DNA of 64,000 bases from Ktedonobacter sp. SOSP1-85 (GTDB lineage: Bacteria > Chloroflexota > Ktedonobacteria > Ktedonobacterales > Ktedonobacteraceae), in the NCBI RefSeq assembly GCF_016587415.1, contig NZ_BNJI01000002.1:310001-374000 (forward strand). The letters run 5' to 3'. The position numbers were made by a program, and so were the translations under genes. The stretch's first letter is position 1; each line of letters starts with the position of its first letter. Positions 52,885 through 61,906 of this stretch are shown one piece after another. Under the pieces are notes generated by a model. That model saw only the letters and a program-made list of their open reading frames with translations, was not told the DNA's origin and ran no database searches.

Positions 52885-53052
52885 GGTAGGGACCCGATTT
52901 ATCGCGTCCGAAGGCCATAAATGGCCTGTCGGCGCAGCCGTGTTTTTGCGATATGGCAAGCACATGGTGACGTGAAAGGGGTTTCCAGCGTCTTTGGGGC
53001 TGCGCCCGCAGGCGATCAATCGCCTTCGGACGCGGTAAACCGGGTCCCTACC
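52885..53052. mobile_element. 168-bp MITE-like inverted-repeat element
   Basis: The outer 31 bases (52885-52915 and 53022-53052) are inverted copies with 29 matches, beginning GGTAGGGACCCG. A second inner pair (GCCTGTCGGCGCAGCC-like, 14 of 16) extends the symmetry, so the whole element can form a cruciform. No target duplication was seen. It sits between the divergent GH48 and GH9 genes. The rest of 52673-53504 holds promoters, a palindrome at 53153-53176 and no gene. Confidence 0.7.
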
Positions 53053-53152
53053 GGCCTCTGGAGCCGTCTGGCTACCTTTTCACGCTCGGGCACATGTCCG
53101 GATAAAATTTACCAGCGGAGTCATGTATCGCATATATAGTGAATTTGTGCGT

Positions 53153-53176
53153 GTAAACGTTCACGTGAGCGTTTAC
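53153..53176. promoter_or_regulatory. LacI-type operator candidate
   Basis: GTAAACG, T, TCACGTGA, G, CGTTTAC is palindromic at 22 of 24 positions. The form and length resemble LacI-family sites. It lies in the divergent region between two cellulase genes, about 350 bp before the GH9 start. Confidence 0.5.
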
Positions 53177-53390
53177 GGGCGAGTGTAAGTAATGTTAATA
53201 TACTAAAATGACTGGTTTTATTTGTATTGTAGCTAATCCTTCTCTGGCACACAATGACATGCGCTAGACACCCTGTAGACAGGTAGAAGCAACAATATAT
53301 GGGATTCTCGGCCAGGTGCTTAGTAACTGTCTAGTATATGCTCTTGTGCCCAGGTCAGGGATTAGATACAGTAACATCATACCTGGGTTT

Positions 53391-53403
53391 AGTAGCGTCG
53401 TGC
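53391..53403 (+). promoter_or_regulatory. Shared 13-bp motif AGTAGCGTCGTGC upstream of GH9
   Basis: The exact string also occurs at 43404-43416, in the inverted repeat before the GH5 gene. Here it lies about 100 bp before the GH9 start, next to a CCCAGGT/ACCTGGG inverted pair (53349-53355 and 53381-53387). It is a candidate co-regulation site. Confidence 0.45.
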
Positions 53404-53504
53404 TACTCTGTCGTTCTCGCTGTTCACAAAATACGAGTATTTGTGCTGACGTACTCTATGCTACCCGGCGTAGCTGGGTACACTCTGAAAGGATGCAGAG
53501 TTAT

Positions 53505-55943
53505 ATGATGTTGCTCAAGACGCTCGGCACACGCAGGTTGAAACGACCATTTACGATGATCCTACCCCTGCTCTGCGTGTTTCTCCTGGTGGTTTTTCTC
53601 ATAGGTCCATTGCATACCCCAACCGTACATGCTGCTCCAGCCATTAACTATGGGGAAGCCTTACAAAAGAGTATTTACTTTTACGAAGAGCAGAGTTCTG
53701 GCCCTAAACCGTCCTGGAACCGTGTACCCTGGATTGGAGACTCCGCTCTGAACGATGGTTCAGACGTTGGTCTTGATCTGACTGGCGGCTGGTATGATGC
53801 CGGCGACCATGTCAAATTTGGTTTGCCGATGGCCTATAGTGTGACCATGCTCGACTGGGGCATCATCGCGAACCGCAATGCCTATGTCCAGGATGGTCAG
53901 TTGCAGTATAGTTTGAACAATATCAAGTGGGCCACCGACTACTTTATCAAGGCGCATCCTTCGCCTGACGTATTATATGGCCAGGTTGGTGACCCTAATG
54001 CGGATCACTCCTTCTGGGGACCAGCAGAGGTTATGCAGATGACTCGCCCCGCATACAAGATCAGTGAGAGCTGCCCAGGCTCAGATCTAGCAGGCGAGAC
54101 AGCCGCCGCGATGGCCTCGGCCTCAATTGTTTTTCAAGCGACCGATCCAACCTACGCCAGTACACTCCTCACCCACGCCAAGCAGCTCTATTCATTTGCC
54201 GACAATTTCCGGGGCAAATACGACGCCTGTATTACTGCCGCCAGCAGCTTCTACACCTCATATAGCGGCTATAATGACGAACTGGTTTGGGGAGCCCTCT
54301 GGCTCTATCTCGCCACGAACGACTCCAGCTATCTCACTAAAGCCGAGAACTATTACAGCAACCTCAGCTACCAGTCACAGACCACCATCCACTCTTATCA
54401 GTGGACGATTAGCTGGGATGATGTCTCCTATGGCTGTTACATCCTGCTGGCACAGATCACGGGCCAACAGCAGTACAAGGACGACGCCCAGCGTTTCCTC
54501 GATTGGTGGACGGTCGGGGTAAACGGGCAGAAGGTTACATATTCTCCTGGTGGCGAGGCATTTCTCAGTCAATGGGGATCGCTGCGCTACGCGGCCAATA
54601 CAGCGTTCTTAGCCCTTGTCTATGCCGACTACCTGGGAACAAGCAATTCACTGTACTCGCGCTACCATGATTTCGCCGTTCAGCAGGTCAATTACATCCT
54701 GGGCGCGAACCCGCGCAACTGTAGCTATATGGTCGGCTTCGGCTCATGCTCTCCCCAGACGCCGCATCATCGTACCTCGCATGGCTCATGGGACGATAAC
54801 ATCACGGACCCCTCCTACCAGCGCCATATCCTCTACGGTGCTGTGGTTGGTGGTCCCAGTTCAGCCAACGACTCCTTCACCGATAATCGCCAGGATTATC
54901 AGACCAATGAACCTGCTGACGACTATAACGCGGCCCTCACCGGCGCGCTGGCGCGTCTGTACAATGAGTATGGCGGCAGTCCGGCGGCTTCACTGCCCGA
55001 CAAGGCCAAAGATGACGACGAGATCTACGCGACGGCCGCCGTTAATGCCTCGGGTACAAATTTTACCGAGATCAAAGCCATCTTCGTCAATAAGACCGGT
55101 TGGCCCGCGCGCGTAACCAGCAATCTCTCCCTGCGCTACTACTTCACGCTGGAGCCAGGAGTGACCCCGAGCATGCTTTCATTGAACACAAATTATACCG
55201 AGTGTGGAAGCCACCTCTCAGGGCCAATCCAATACTCCGGCAACATTTACTATATAACGGTAAGTTGCGCGGGCACTTCGATCTACCCTGGCGGGCAGAG
55301 CAATTACCAGAAACAGGTGCAGTTCCGCATCACCAGTTCGGGAGCGTGGGATCCTACCAACGACTGGTCCTACCAGGGGGTCGCTACGCCTGCCGGTACC
55401 ACTCCAGTCAAGGTCACCAATATTCCGGTGTTTGATGGCAGTACGCAGGTATGGGGCAATACCCCCAACGGGGGCATACCAACGCCCACACCCACACCTG
55501 GCACTACGCCAACTCCCATACCGACGCCTGGCACTACGCCAACTCCCACACCCACACCTGGCACTACACCTACTCCCATACCCACACCTGGCACTACGCC
55601 AACTCCCACACCCGGGACGAGCTGCAAGGTACAGTATACGGTGACCAATCAGTGGGCTGGCGGCTTTGGCGCGAATATCGCGATCACCAATACCGGGAGC
55701 ACGGCGATCAACGGCTGGACGCTGAAATTCACCTTCCCCAATGGCCAGACGGTCACACAGGGATGGAGCGGCACCTTCTCACAGCAGGGCAGTGCGGTGA
55801 CCATTACCAACCTCTCGTATAACGGCTCAATTGCTCCGGGCGCCTCACTGAGTTCCGCCCCTGGCTTCAATGGCTCGTGGAGTGGCACCAATTCGCCTCC
55901 CACTTCCTTCACTCTCAATGGCACGACATGTAGTACCTCCTGA
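53505..55943 (+). CDS. Secreted GH9 endoglucanase with CBM3 and CBM2
   Basis: About 812 residues from ATG 53505; an in-frame ATG at 53493 adds four residues. The signal peptide ends near VHAA (residue 44). The GH9 (alpha/alpha)6 barrel shows GGWYDAGDHVKFGLPMAYS with D98 and D101, PHHRTSHGSW, and the acid Glu in NEPADDYNAALTGALARL. Next comes a family 3-type CBM (IKAIFVNKTGWPARVTSNLSLRYYF), a (P-G-TT-PTP) linker of four or five repeats and a CBM2. The order GH9-CBM3-CBM2 is that of processive endoglucanases. It would act with GH48 on crystalline cellulose. The linker's 39-bp repeats invite length variation. Confidence 0.95.
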   Translation: MMLLKTLGTRRLKRPFTMILPLLCVFLLVVFLIGPLHTPTVHAAPAINYGEALQKSIYFYEEQSSGPKPSWNRVPWIGDSALNDGSDVGLDLTGGWYDAGDHVKFGLPMAYSVTMLDWGIIANRNAYVQDGQLQYSLNNIKWATDYFIKAHPSPDVLYGQVGDPNADHSFWGPAEVMQMTRPAYKISESCPGSDLAGETAAAMASASIVFQATDPTYASTLLTHAKQLYSFADNFRGKYDACITAASSFYTSYSGYNDELVWGALWLYLATNDSSYLTKAENYYSNLSYQSQTTIHSYQWTISWDDVSYGCYILLAQITGQQQYKDDAQRFLDWWTVGVNGQKVTYSPGGEAFLSQWGSLRYAANTAFLALVYADYLGTSNSLYSRYHDFAVQQVNYILGANPRNCSYMVGFGSCSPQTPHHRTSHGSWDDNITDPSYQRHILYGAVVGGPSSANDSFTDNRQDYQTNEPADDYNAALTGALARLYNEYGGSPAASLPDKAKDDDEIYATAAVNASGTNFTEIKAIFVNKTGWPARVTSNLSLRYYFTLEPGVTPSMLSLNTNYTECGSHLSGPIQYSGNIYYITVSCAGTSIYPGGQSNYQKQVQFRITSSGAWDPTNDWSYQGVATPAGTTPVKVTNIPVFDGSTQVWGNTPNGGIPTPTPTPGTTPTPIPTPGTTPTPTPTPGTTPTPIPTPGTTPTPTPGTSCKVQYTVTNQWAGGFGANIAITNTGSTAINGWTLKFTFPNGQTVTQGWSGTFSQQGSAVTITNLSYNGSIAPGASLSSAPGFNGSWSGTNSPPTSFTLNGTTCSTS

Positions 55944-56037
55944 GCCGCTTCCGGCCAGTTATGGGCTTTAAGAGATTCACCGGGCAATAAGCCAACTGGC
56001 CTGAACCATCTTAGTCTGCTGCGAAAGGAGTCGCGCC

Positions 56038-56967
56038 TTGCTTACACGAAACGTGGGTGACGGTCGTTGCGTCATGCATTGTTTTTTTCTGCCGCTAACG
56101 ATGCTCTTGCTTTTACAAGCATTTGCCAGCTGTAGCACCGATGCTCATACGACCTCTCTGCCCTCTGCTCCAACGGCCTCACAGACTCAACCCGTGCCAA
56201 CCTCTGCGCCACCAGTACCAACTTCAACGTTACAGCCATCAGCCCTGCATGGGCCGACAAACTTCCTGCTCGCTACGCCCCTCAACTTTTCCAGCGCTGA
56301 TGGGGCGACAAAGGATAACAATGGAGCAATCACACCCCTGGCTGCGAATGCCATCAAAACAGAGATTACCGGCGAACTGAAACGCCTCCTCTTTGTGGTT
56401 GACAACAGCGATCTCGTCAAAGTCTACAGTCCAGGAGCATCGCCCATAACGGCCCAGGTTGCGCTACATACAGATGGCGGCACGGCTATCGACTATACCC
56501 AGGTAGTGAACTCCGAGGCGGGCTCCGTCACTATCACGTTTAATGGCGTATTGCTCAAGGACCAGATGACGGCCACCTATCAACAGCAATACGCCCCTTC
56601 CATCCTGATTAACGCAAGCGAGAGCGCGGTAGTAGTTGCCTTCACAACGCAGGTAAGGTGGATAGAAGCAAAGCAGATACCAGCCGCGCCTGGGCATGGG
56701 CAATATCAGCGCACGAGTAACGGTGGGGTTGCCCTCTCCTGGTCCGCAGGGCAGAATGCTACGGCGTACAACGTGTATCGCCTGATCTCTGATCATGATC
56801 AGCAGTTTCAATTACTGGCTACGGTAAAGAATACCTCGTATATCGACGATTCAGCGGAAGCCATACACGATGTCAACTTAACCAAGGGGATTACCTATGC
56901 CATTTTCTCTCTTGGGCCAACCGGCGTTGAAAATCCCGGTGGTATCATCATAGCCGCATCGCAATAA
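56038..56967 (+). CDS. Secreted lipoprotein-like protein with FN3-like domain
   Basis: A 309-residue protein with an N-terminal hydrophobic segment ending QAFASC, a possible lipobox (although -3 is Phe), then a Pro/Thr-rich spacer and two beta domains. The last 80 residues look like a fibronectin type III domain (GGVALSWSAGQNATAYNVYR ... GITYAIFSLGPTGVE). TTG at 56038 is chosen as start because AAAGGAG lies 7 bases upstream. It follows the GH9 gene by about 95 bp in the same direction and may be an accessory surface protein in cellulose use. Function unknown. Confidence 0.75.
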   Translation: MLTRNVGDGRCVMHCFFLPLTMLLLLQAFASCSTDAHTTSLPSAPTASQTQPVPTSAPPVPTSTLQPSALHGPTNFLLATPLNFSSADGATKDNNGAITPLAANAIKTEITGELKRLLFVVDNSDLVKVYSPGASPITAQVALHTDGGTAIDYTQVVNSEAGSVTITFNGVLLKDQMTATYQQQYAPSILINASESAVVVAFTTQVRWIEAKQIPAAPGHGQYQRTSNGGVALSWSAGQNATAYNVYRLISDHDQQFQLLATVKNTSYIDDSAEAIHDVNLTKGITYAIFSLGPTGVENPGGIIIAASQ

Positions 56968-56974
56968 ATTTTCA

Positions 56975-58831
56975 TTATGAATGTGAGGGTTGCGCTCTCT
57001 TGTTCTGAATAATGATGAACAGTCCAGTACAGAAGAGAAGGAGGCCAACTGTTATCATGATGATAATGATGGGCCACTGATACGGCTCCGGCAGATACAG
57101 CGCGAGAAACCAGGAAAGCACCCTCGTACCACTCAGTTTCATCACCATCGGCACTATCCCTTGAGGGATGAGTGGAATCCAACACGCTGATAAGCAAAGA
57201 AGAACTACTTGCCGTTTTGCGCGAGAAAGACCAGAGAGCAAGCCATTCGCGCCTTGGTGCCTGGAGGGGCTACTCGATCCCGAACGCATCAGATGCAGCA
57301 GTTCAGATCCCCGAGCTTCAAGTCGTCGGTAAGCAATACGACCAAGCAACCAGGAGAAAAGAGCACCAGTAGCAATGCCCACACCAACGCCCACCCATTG
57401 GAGAAGGGCATTGTTCTGTGTCATACCAACCAGCACTACAGAGGCCGCAGGTATGGCTGTTATGGGAACCAGTACAAGCATAAGGACGGCCTGCCCCATA
57501 TCGCTACTTGCCTGCAATAGATCCTTTTTTCGCAGATGAGGCTCGGTTCTGGGAACAAGATAGAAGACTGAGGTCAACAGAAGAAGTCCTGCTGCTCCAC
57601 CCAGCAATGCTGGAAGCAGGGCCAGCACCCAGGGCCAGGCCCAACTTTGCCCACTCACAGCAGTGCAAACAATGGTGAGTACCATTGCTGTCGGGGCAAC
57701 GACCAGTACCCATGCTGCTTGTCTGCCACGCACATCATAACGCTCTGCATGGGGAACCACCAGGGTGAGCCAGAGCGCGCTCCCATCTGTCCCGTAGAAG
57801 TTGGTGATCATGGCAGCCATGACGATGAAGATTGCACTCACGAAAGGGATGAAGACTGTGAGGCCTAGCGCCAGAGGGAGGAAGCAGAAGAGAAGGGCAT
57901 AGAAGAGTGCGAAATAGAAGTAATGCATGCGCATCGGATCACGCAACCAGCTCACAAGCTCTTTGCCAAGCACTGCGCCTATGGGGGTGGTCGAGAACAG
58001 ATGATGTTGGTATACTGCTCCCATCCTCCACTTCGACGGATGAGTTGCTTTTTTCGTTGTCGTGCGCCGCACAAGCAATGCGCTCCATGTCATCAGTAAG
58101 AGACCAATGAGTGCCACCTGACAAAAGATTAGAGCAGTAGAGAGCAACCAATTCGATCTACTGGCTGCATCTATCGCAACAAGCCCCCAACCAGAGGGGA
58201 GCGCACGTACTGCCCCAGAAAGCAATGGCGGGAACCCCAGGGTGAGCGCCTGGCTGATGGTTGGAACCAGTGCCCATCCTGAACCTAAAAGAGCCATGAT
58301 CGTGGCACTGATGAGAGCGCCAAGAGCGGCACCGATCTGCGAACTCATCGCCTGGTTAAATACTTCGGTTGTCAAGCGAGAGAGCAGAATAATGAGAACC
58401 AGTTGGAGGAAAGCGGCTGGTATGGCGACAAGAAGAGGTCCAATGCCTCCTCTGGCACCATAGACAATCAGGCTGGTGAAGGCGACCAGGGTAACGAGTG
58501 CTCCAGGTCCTACAAAAGCTGTACTCAGCAACCCCAGAGTTAAGCGACGTGGGGGGATAGGGAGCAACGTAAAGTGCTCTGGGCGCAGGGTTTGATCCCC
58601 ACCTCCGAAGAAAATCGGTCCCATGATCCATCCAAGCAACCAGAGGGAGAATGTCGCTGCAAGCACATCTATTGAGAGGCTTTCGAGGCTGAAAGAACGC
58701 GTAGCAAGCCAGATGGTCCCTACTGCAACGAGCAGACCGAGGGAGATACCACTGACCAGATTGTTCGCTCGTTGTGAACTCATGGAGTGTCGTAACACTG
58801 ACCATTTCATGCGGATCAAAATGCCAACCAT
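56975..58831 (-). CDS. ABC-2-type exporter permease, large
   Basis: A 618-residue membrane protein with about twelve transmembrane helices. The central cytosolic and membrane segments (GKELVSWLRDPMRMHYFYFALFYALLF) resemble ABC-2 permeases of the natural-product or Na+ export type. Its start overlaps the ATPase gene by 16 bp, confirming a two-gene exporter. The C-terminus is just 8 bp from the convergent lipoprotein gene. Substrate unknown. Confidence 0.88.
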   Translation of the reverse strand: MVGILIRMKWSVLRHSMSSQRANNLVSGISLGLLVAVGTIWLATRSFSLESLSIDVLAATFSLWLLGWIMGPIFFGGGDQTLRPEHFTLLPIPPRRLTLGLLSTAFVGPGALVTLVAFTSLIVYGARGGIGPLLVAIPAAFLQLVLIILLSRLTTEVFNQAMSSQIGAALGALISATIMALLGSGWALVPTISQALTLGFPPLLSGAVRALPSGWGLVAIDAASRSNWLLSTALIFCQVALIGLLLMTWSALLVRRTTTKKATHPSKWRMGAVYQHHLFSTTPIGAVLGKELVSWLRDPMRMHYFYFALFYALLFCFLPLALGLTVFIPFVSAIFIVMAAMITNFYGTDGSALWLTLVVPHAERYDVRGRQAAWVLVVAPTAMVLTIVCTAVSGQSWAWPWVLALLPALLGGAAGLLLLTSVFYLVPRTEPHLRKKDLLQASSDMGQAVLMLVLVPITAIPAASVVLVGMTQNNALLQWVGVGVGIATGALFSWLLGRIAYRRLEARGSELLHLMRSGSSSPSRHQGANGLLSGLSRAKRQVVLLCLSACWIPLIPQGIVPMVMKLSGTRVLSWFLALYLPEPYQWPIIIIMITVGLLLFCTGLFIIIQNKRAQPSHS

Positions 58832-59685
58832 GATAACTCCTCATCACCTTTGTGACGCGTACCAACTAACTGGATGAAACGATCTTCCAGCGTCATCCCA
58901 TCACGTACCTGCTCCAGGGAACCAGAGGCAATCACGCGCCCTGAAGCGATCACCGCAACCTGATCACAGAGTTGCTCAACCAGGGCCATCACATGGCTGG
59001 AGAAGATGACAGAACCACCAGATGCCACGAACCGTTTCAGAAGTGATTTAATAGTAGATGCCGAGAGAGGATCTACTGCCTCTAGCGGCTCGTCAAGGAT
59101 GAGTAATCTCGGGTTATGCAGCAAGGCTGTAGCCAGGCCAATCTTCTTGCGCATCCCGGTCGAGTAGTCGATCACCAATGTTTGTTCAGCGTTGGTCAGT
59201 TCGAGGACCGAGAGGAGTTCTTCAGCACGCTGGGCAACCGCACTCGCCGACAGTCCTCGCAGTAAACCAAAGTAGGTGAGGATTTCCCGTCCCGTCAAGC
59301 GTTCGGGCATGGAAAGTCCATCAGGCAATACCCCGATCAGTTTTTTTGCCTGGGTTGGCTCTTTCCAGATATCGATGCCGAAGATCCTGGCCGTCCCTGT
59401 ATCTGGTCGTAACAAGCCAACGGCCATTGACAATGCAGTCGTCTTACCAGCACCATTGGGGCCGACAAGTCCGAAGAACGAGCCAGCAGGCACGCTTAAA
59501 TCAAGAGAATCCACTGCAATTGTCTCGCTGAACGTTTTAGAGAGTGCAGTGAGTTGAAGTGCCGGAATAGGTTCCTCCTTATTGGATAGAGGGGGTTGCG
59601 GAAAGGCATGTTCAACAGGAGTATGGTTGTTATTTGGTTGCAGAAAATGTCGATTCATTCTTCTATCTTTCTTATCATCGCTCAT
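58816..59685 (-). CDS. ABC transporter ATPase
   Basis: A 289-residue nucleotide-binding subunit. Walker A is GPNGAGKTT, the Q-loop region follows in LIGVLPDGL, the signature is YSTGMRKKIGLA (a deviant LSGGQ typical of ABC-2 exporters), and Walker B is LLILDEPLEAVDP. An N-terminal extension of about 45 residues is unusual; an internal start is possible but less certain. It overlaps the permease gene and pairs with it to export an unidentified compound. Confidence 0.92.
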   Translation of the reverse strand: MSDDKKDRRMNRHFLQPNNNHTPVEHAFPQPPLSNKEEPIPALQLTALSKTFSETIAVDSLDLSVPAGSFFGLVGPNGAGKTTALSMAVGLLRPDTGTARIFGIDIWKEPTQAKKLIGVLPDGLSMPERLTGREILTYFGLLRGLSASAVAQRAEELLSVLELTNAEQTLVIDYSTGMRKKIGLATALLHNPRLLILDEPLEAVDPLSASTIKSLLKRFVASGGSVIFSSHVMALVEQLCDQVAVIASGRVIASGSLEQVRDGMTLEDRFIQLVGTRHKGDEELSWLAF

Positions 59686-59722
59686 CGGAGAGGGGGGGCT
59701 GCTAGTCAGAACTCACGTTCTG

Positions 59723-60901
59723 TTACTTCTCCCATGTCAAGGGCAACTGCTTCACCCCCAAAACGGACATGCTCTGAATCAGAGACAGCGGCGCATCGGA
59801 CACGTGCCAGGAGCCAGGCAGGCGGTCGAGCATCGCGCTCAGCACAATCTTCGCCTCCAAACGCGCCAGGGGAGCGCCCAGGCAGAAGTGGATGCCACGC
59901 CCGAAGCCCAGGTGCCGATTCGGCTCGCGCTCGATCATGAACTGATTGGCATCGGGGAACTGGGCCTCATCACGATTCGCCGAGGCAATCCAGGCAAAGA
60001 GTAACTTGCCAGCTTCGATGCGCTGATCGCCAATCGTCGTCTCGGTCGTGGTCCCGCGTATCGTAAGTTTGAGCGGCGAGTAGTAGCGCAGGGCCTCTTC
60101 AAGAGCGCTCGGCACCAGGTCGCGATTGGCACGCAGACGTTCCACCGCTTCAGGATGCTCATCCAGGCACAGGATGGCATTGCCAAGCAGATTGGTCGTG
60201 GTCTCGTTGCCTGCGACCAGGAGCAGCACGCAGAACCCCAGCAATTCCTCGTTGCTCAGGCGCTCCCCATCCACTTCAGCCAGCAGCAGCGCGCTCACCA
60301 GGTCATTCTGGGGATGCGCACGCCGCTCCTCAAAGATCTGGGTGAAGTAGGCACTCATGCTGTCTGTGGCCTGCATGACCACCTGCCTGGCCTCTTCCGT
60401 CGCTTCCTCATCTCCCGAGACGAAAGCATCAGACCACTGCTTAAAATCCTCACGCCGCTCTGCTGGAACCCCCAACAACTCTGCAATGACCGTGACAGGC
60501 AGCGGATAGGCCAGATCCCTGATCACATCCATCTCACCCACCGCCTGCACCTGGTCGAGCAAGCCATTGGTGATCTCCTTGATGCGCGACTCCATGTGAG
60601 CCACCATGCGCGGCGTGAAGGCTTGCGACACGAGATAGCGCAACTTGTGATGACGCGGCGGGTCCATACGGAGCATGCTCGAACTGATCGGAGTGGCATT
60701 GCGGTACTCGGGTGGCAGGAAGCTGCTCTCATCGGAAGAAAACGTCGCGTGATCAGTGAGCACACGTACCACATCCTCGTAGCGGAAGATGTGCCATGCC
60801 TGTATATTCGGGTCGAAGAAAACGGGTTGTGTCTCACGCATCTGACGATACCAGTCATACGAGGCTGCGAGCTGTTCTCTCTTGGAATTTGTTTGCATCA
60901 T
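59723..60901 (-). CDS. Cytochrome P450
   Basis: A 392-residue P450 with AGNETT in the I-helix, EALRYYSP (ExxR), and heme loop FGRGIHFCLG with C340. In this I-helix the acidic residue next to Thr is Glu after Asn, instead of His-Glu as in the other P450 of this window. It is in the same orientation as the flanking exporter genes. A hairpin at 60946-60992 lies upstream. The oxidation substrate is unknown; the context suggests xenobiotic or natural-product chemistry. Confidence 0.94.
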   Translation of the reverse strand: MMQTNSKREQLAASYDWYRQMRETQPVFFDPNIQAWHIFRYEDVVRVLTDHATFSSDESSFLPPEYRNATPISSSMLRMDPPRHHKLRYLVSQAFTPRMVAHMESRIKEITNGLLDQVQAVGEMDVIRDLAYPLPVTVIAELLGVPAERREDFKQWSDAFVSGDEEATEEARQVVMQATDSMSAYFTQIFEERRAHPQNDLVSALLLAEVDGERLSNEELLGFCVLLLVAGNETTTNLLGNAILCLDEHPEAVERLRANRDLVPSALEEALRYYSPLKLTIRGTTTETTIGDQRIEAGKLLFAWIASANRDEAQFPDANQFMIEREPNRHLGFGRGIHFCLGAPLARLEAKIVLSAMLDRLPGSWHVSDAPLSLIQSMSVLGVKQLPLTWEK

Positions 60902-60945
60902 TCTTCTTCTTTCTCTTTTTATGATCTTTTACTTCATTGGTGGTA

Positions 60946-60992
60946 CATGCCCCACACACGTGAGCAGATCTGGCCCTCAGACGTGGGGCATG
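60946..60992 (-). terminator. Hairpin between exporter and P450
   Basis: CATGCCCCAC (60946-60955) and GTGGGGCATG (60983-60992) are perfect 10-bp arms with partial inner pairing. It probably ends the exporter operon transcript (minus strand) before the P450 gene. Confidence 0.5.
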
Positions 60993-61093
60993 CTTTACAG
61001 ACGAGCGTACATTCTGTCGGCTCTCTGTCATGTGGACGTATCGATCAAGAGCAGAGATGGTGTGAGCGCCTTTCCTCGGATACGGCCCTCTTT

Positions 61094-61906
61094 TTACACG
61101 CGCTTTTGATAGGCTCTCATCGCAAAGATGTAGGCCACCACCAGAATGCCGACGCACCAGGCAAGCGCCACCCAGATCTCCTGAGACACGGGCTGTCCAT
61201 ACAGCAACGCACGGATGGTGTTCACGATCGCCGTCACGGGCTGGTTTTCGGCAAAGACCCTGACGACCAGTGGCATCGATTTGGTGGGCACAAACGCCGA
61301 GCTGATAAAGGGCAGGAAGATCAGCGGATACGAAAAGGCGGTGGCGCCTTCCATCGATTTGGCGCTCAATCCGGCAATCACCGCTAGCCAGGTTAACGCC
61401 AGCGTAAACAACGCGAGAATACCGACGACGGCCAGCCATGGCAGAATGCCCGCCGACGAGCGAAAGCCCATAATCAGTGCAACGAGGATGATAACCGCCA
61501 ACGAAAGCGCGTTGGAGACCAGTGAGGTCAGCACGTGTCCCCACAGCAGGGTGGAAGGGGCAATCGGCATAGAGCGGAAGCGCTCAATGATCCCCTTTTG
61601 CACATCGTTAAACAACCGGTACGCCGTATAGGCTATCCCGCTCGCAATCGCAATCAGTAAAATCCCAGGTAATAAGTAATTGACATAATTGCCTGTCCCG
61701 GTTTGAATGGCGCCACCGAACACATACACGAACAGCAACATCATCGCAATCGGCGTGATCGTGACCGTGAAGATGGTGTCCACACTGCGGAAGATATGGC
61801 GCATGGAACGACCAAGCATCACGCTCATATCGCTGAAAAAGTGCTTCTGGATCCGGGTTCCTGAGTAGTTACGCTGTATGGTTTCCTGTTTCTGTATCGC
61901 TTGCAT
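61094..61906 (-). CDS. DrrB-like ABC-2 permease
   Basis: A 270-residue membrane protein with six helices. The core resembles daunorubicin-type exporters: NDVQKGIIERFRSMPIAPSTLLWGHV, LTWLAVIAGLSAKSMEGATAFSYPLIFLPFISSAFVPTKSMP. It pairs with the ATPase encoded directly before it; the ATPase stop and this start are adjacent with no gap. It exports a hydrophobic or amphipathic compound. Confidence 0.92.
   Translation of the reverse strand: MQAIQKQETIQRNYSGTRIQKHFFSDMSVMLGRSMRHIFRSVDTIFTVTITPIAMMLLFVYVFGGAIQTGTGNYVNYLLPGILLIAIASGIAYTAYRLFNDVQKGIIERFRSMPIAPSTLLWGHVLTSLVSNALSLAVIILVALIMGFRSSAGILPWLAVVGILALFTLALTWLAVIAGLSAKSMEGATAFSYPLIFLPFISSAFVPTKSMPLVVRVFAENQPVTAIVNTIRALLYGQPVSQEIWVALAWCVGILVVAYIFAMRAYQKRV

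Noticed and set aside
52673..52963. N-terminal extension of the GH48 protein
   Set aside because: The extension precedes a proper signal peptide and reads into the MITE; ATG 52672 has AAGGAGG.
60155..61387. 410-codon plus-strand frame across the P450 and exporter
   Set aside because: Runs antisense through two real genes and their gap; no recognisable domain.
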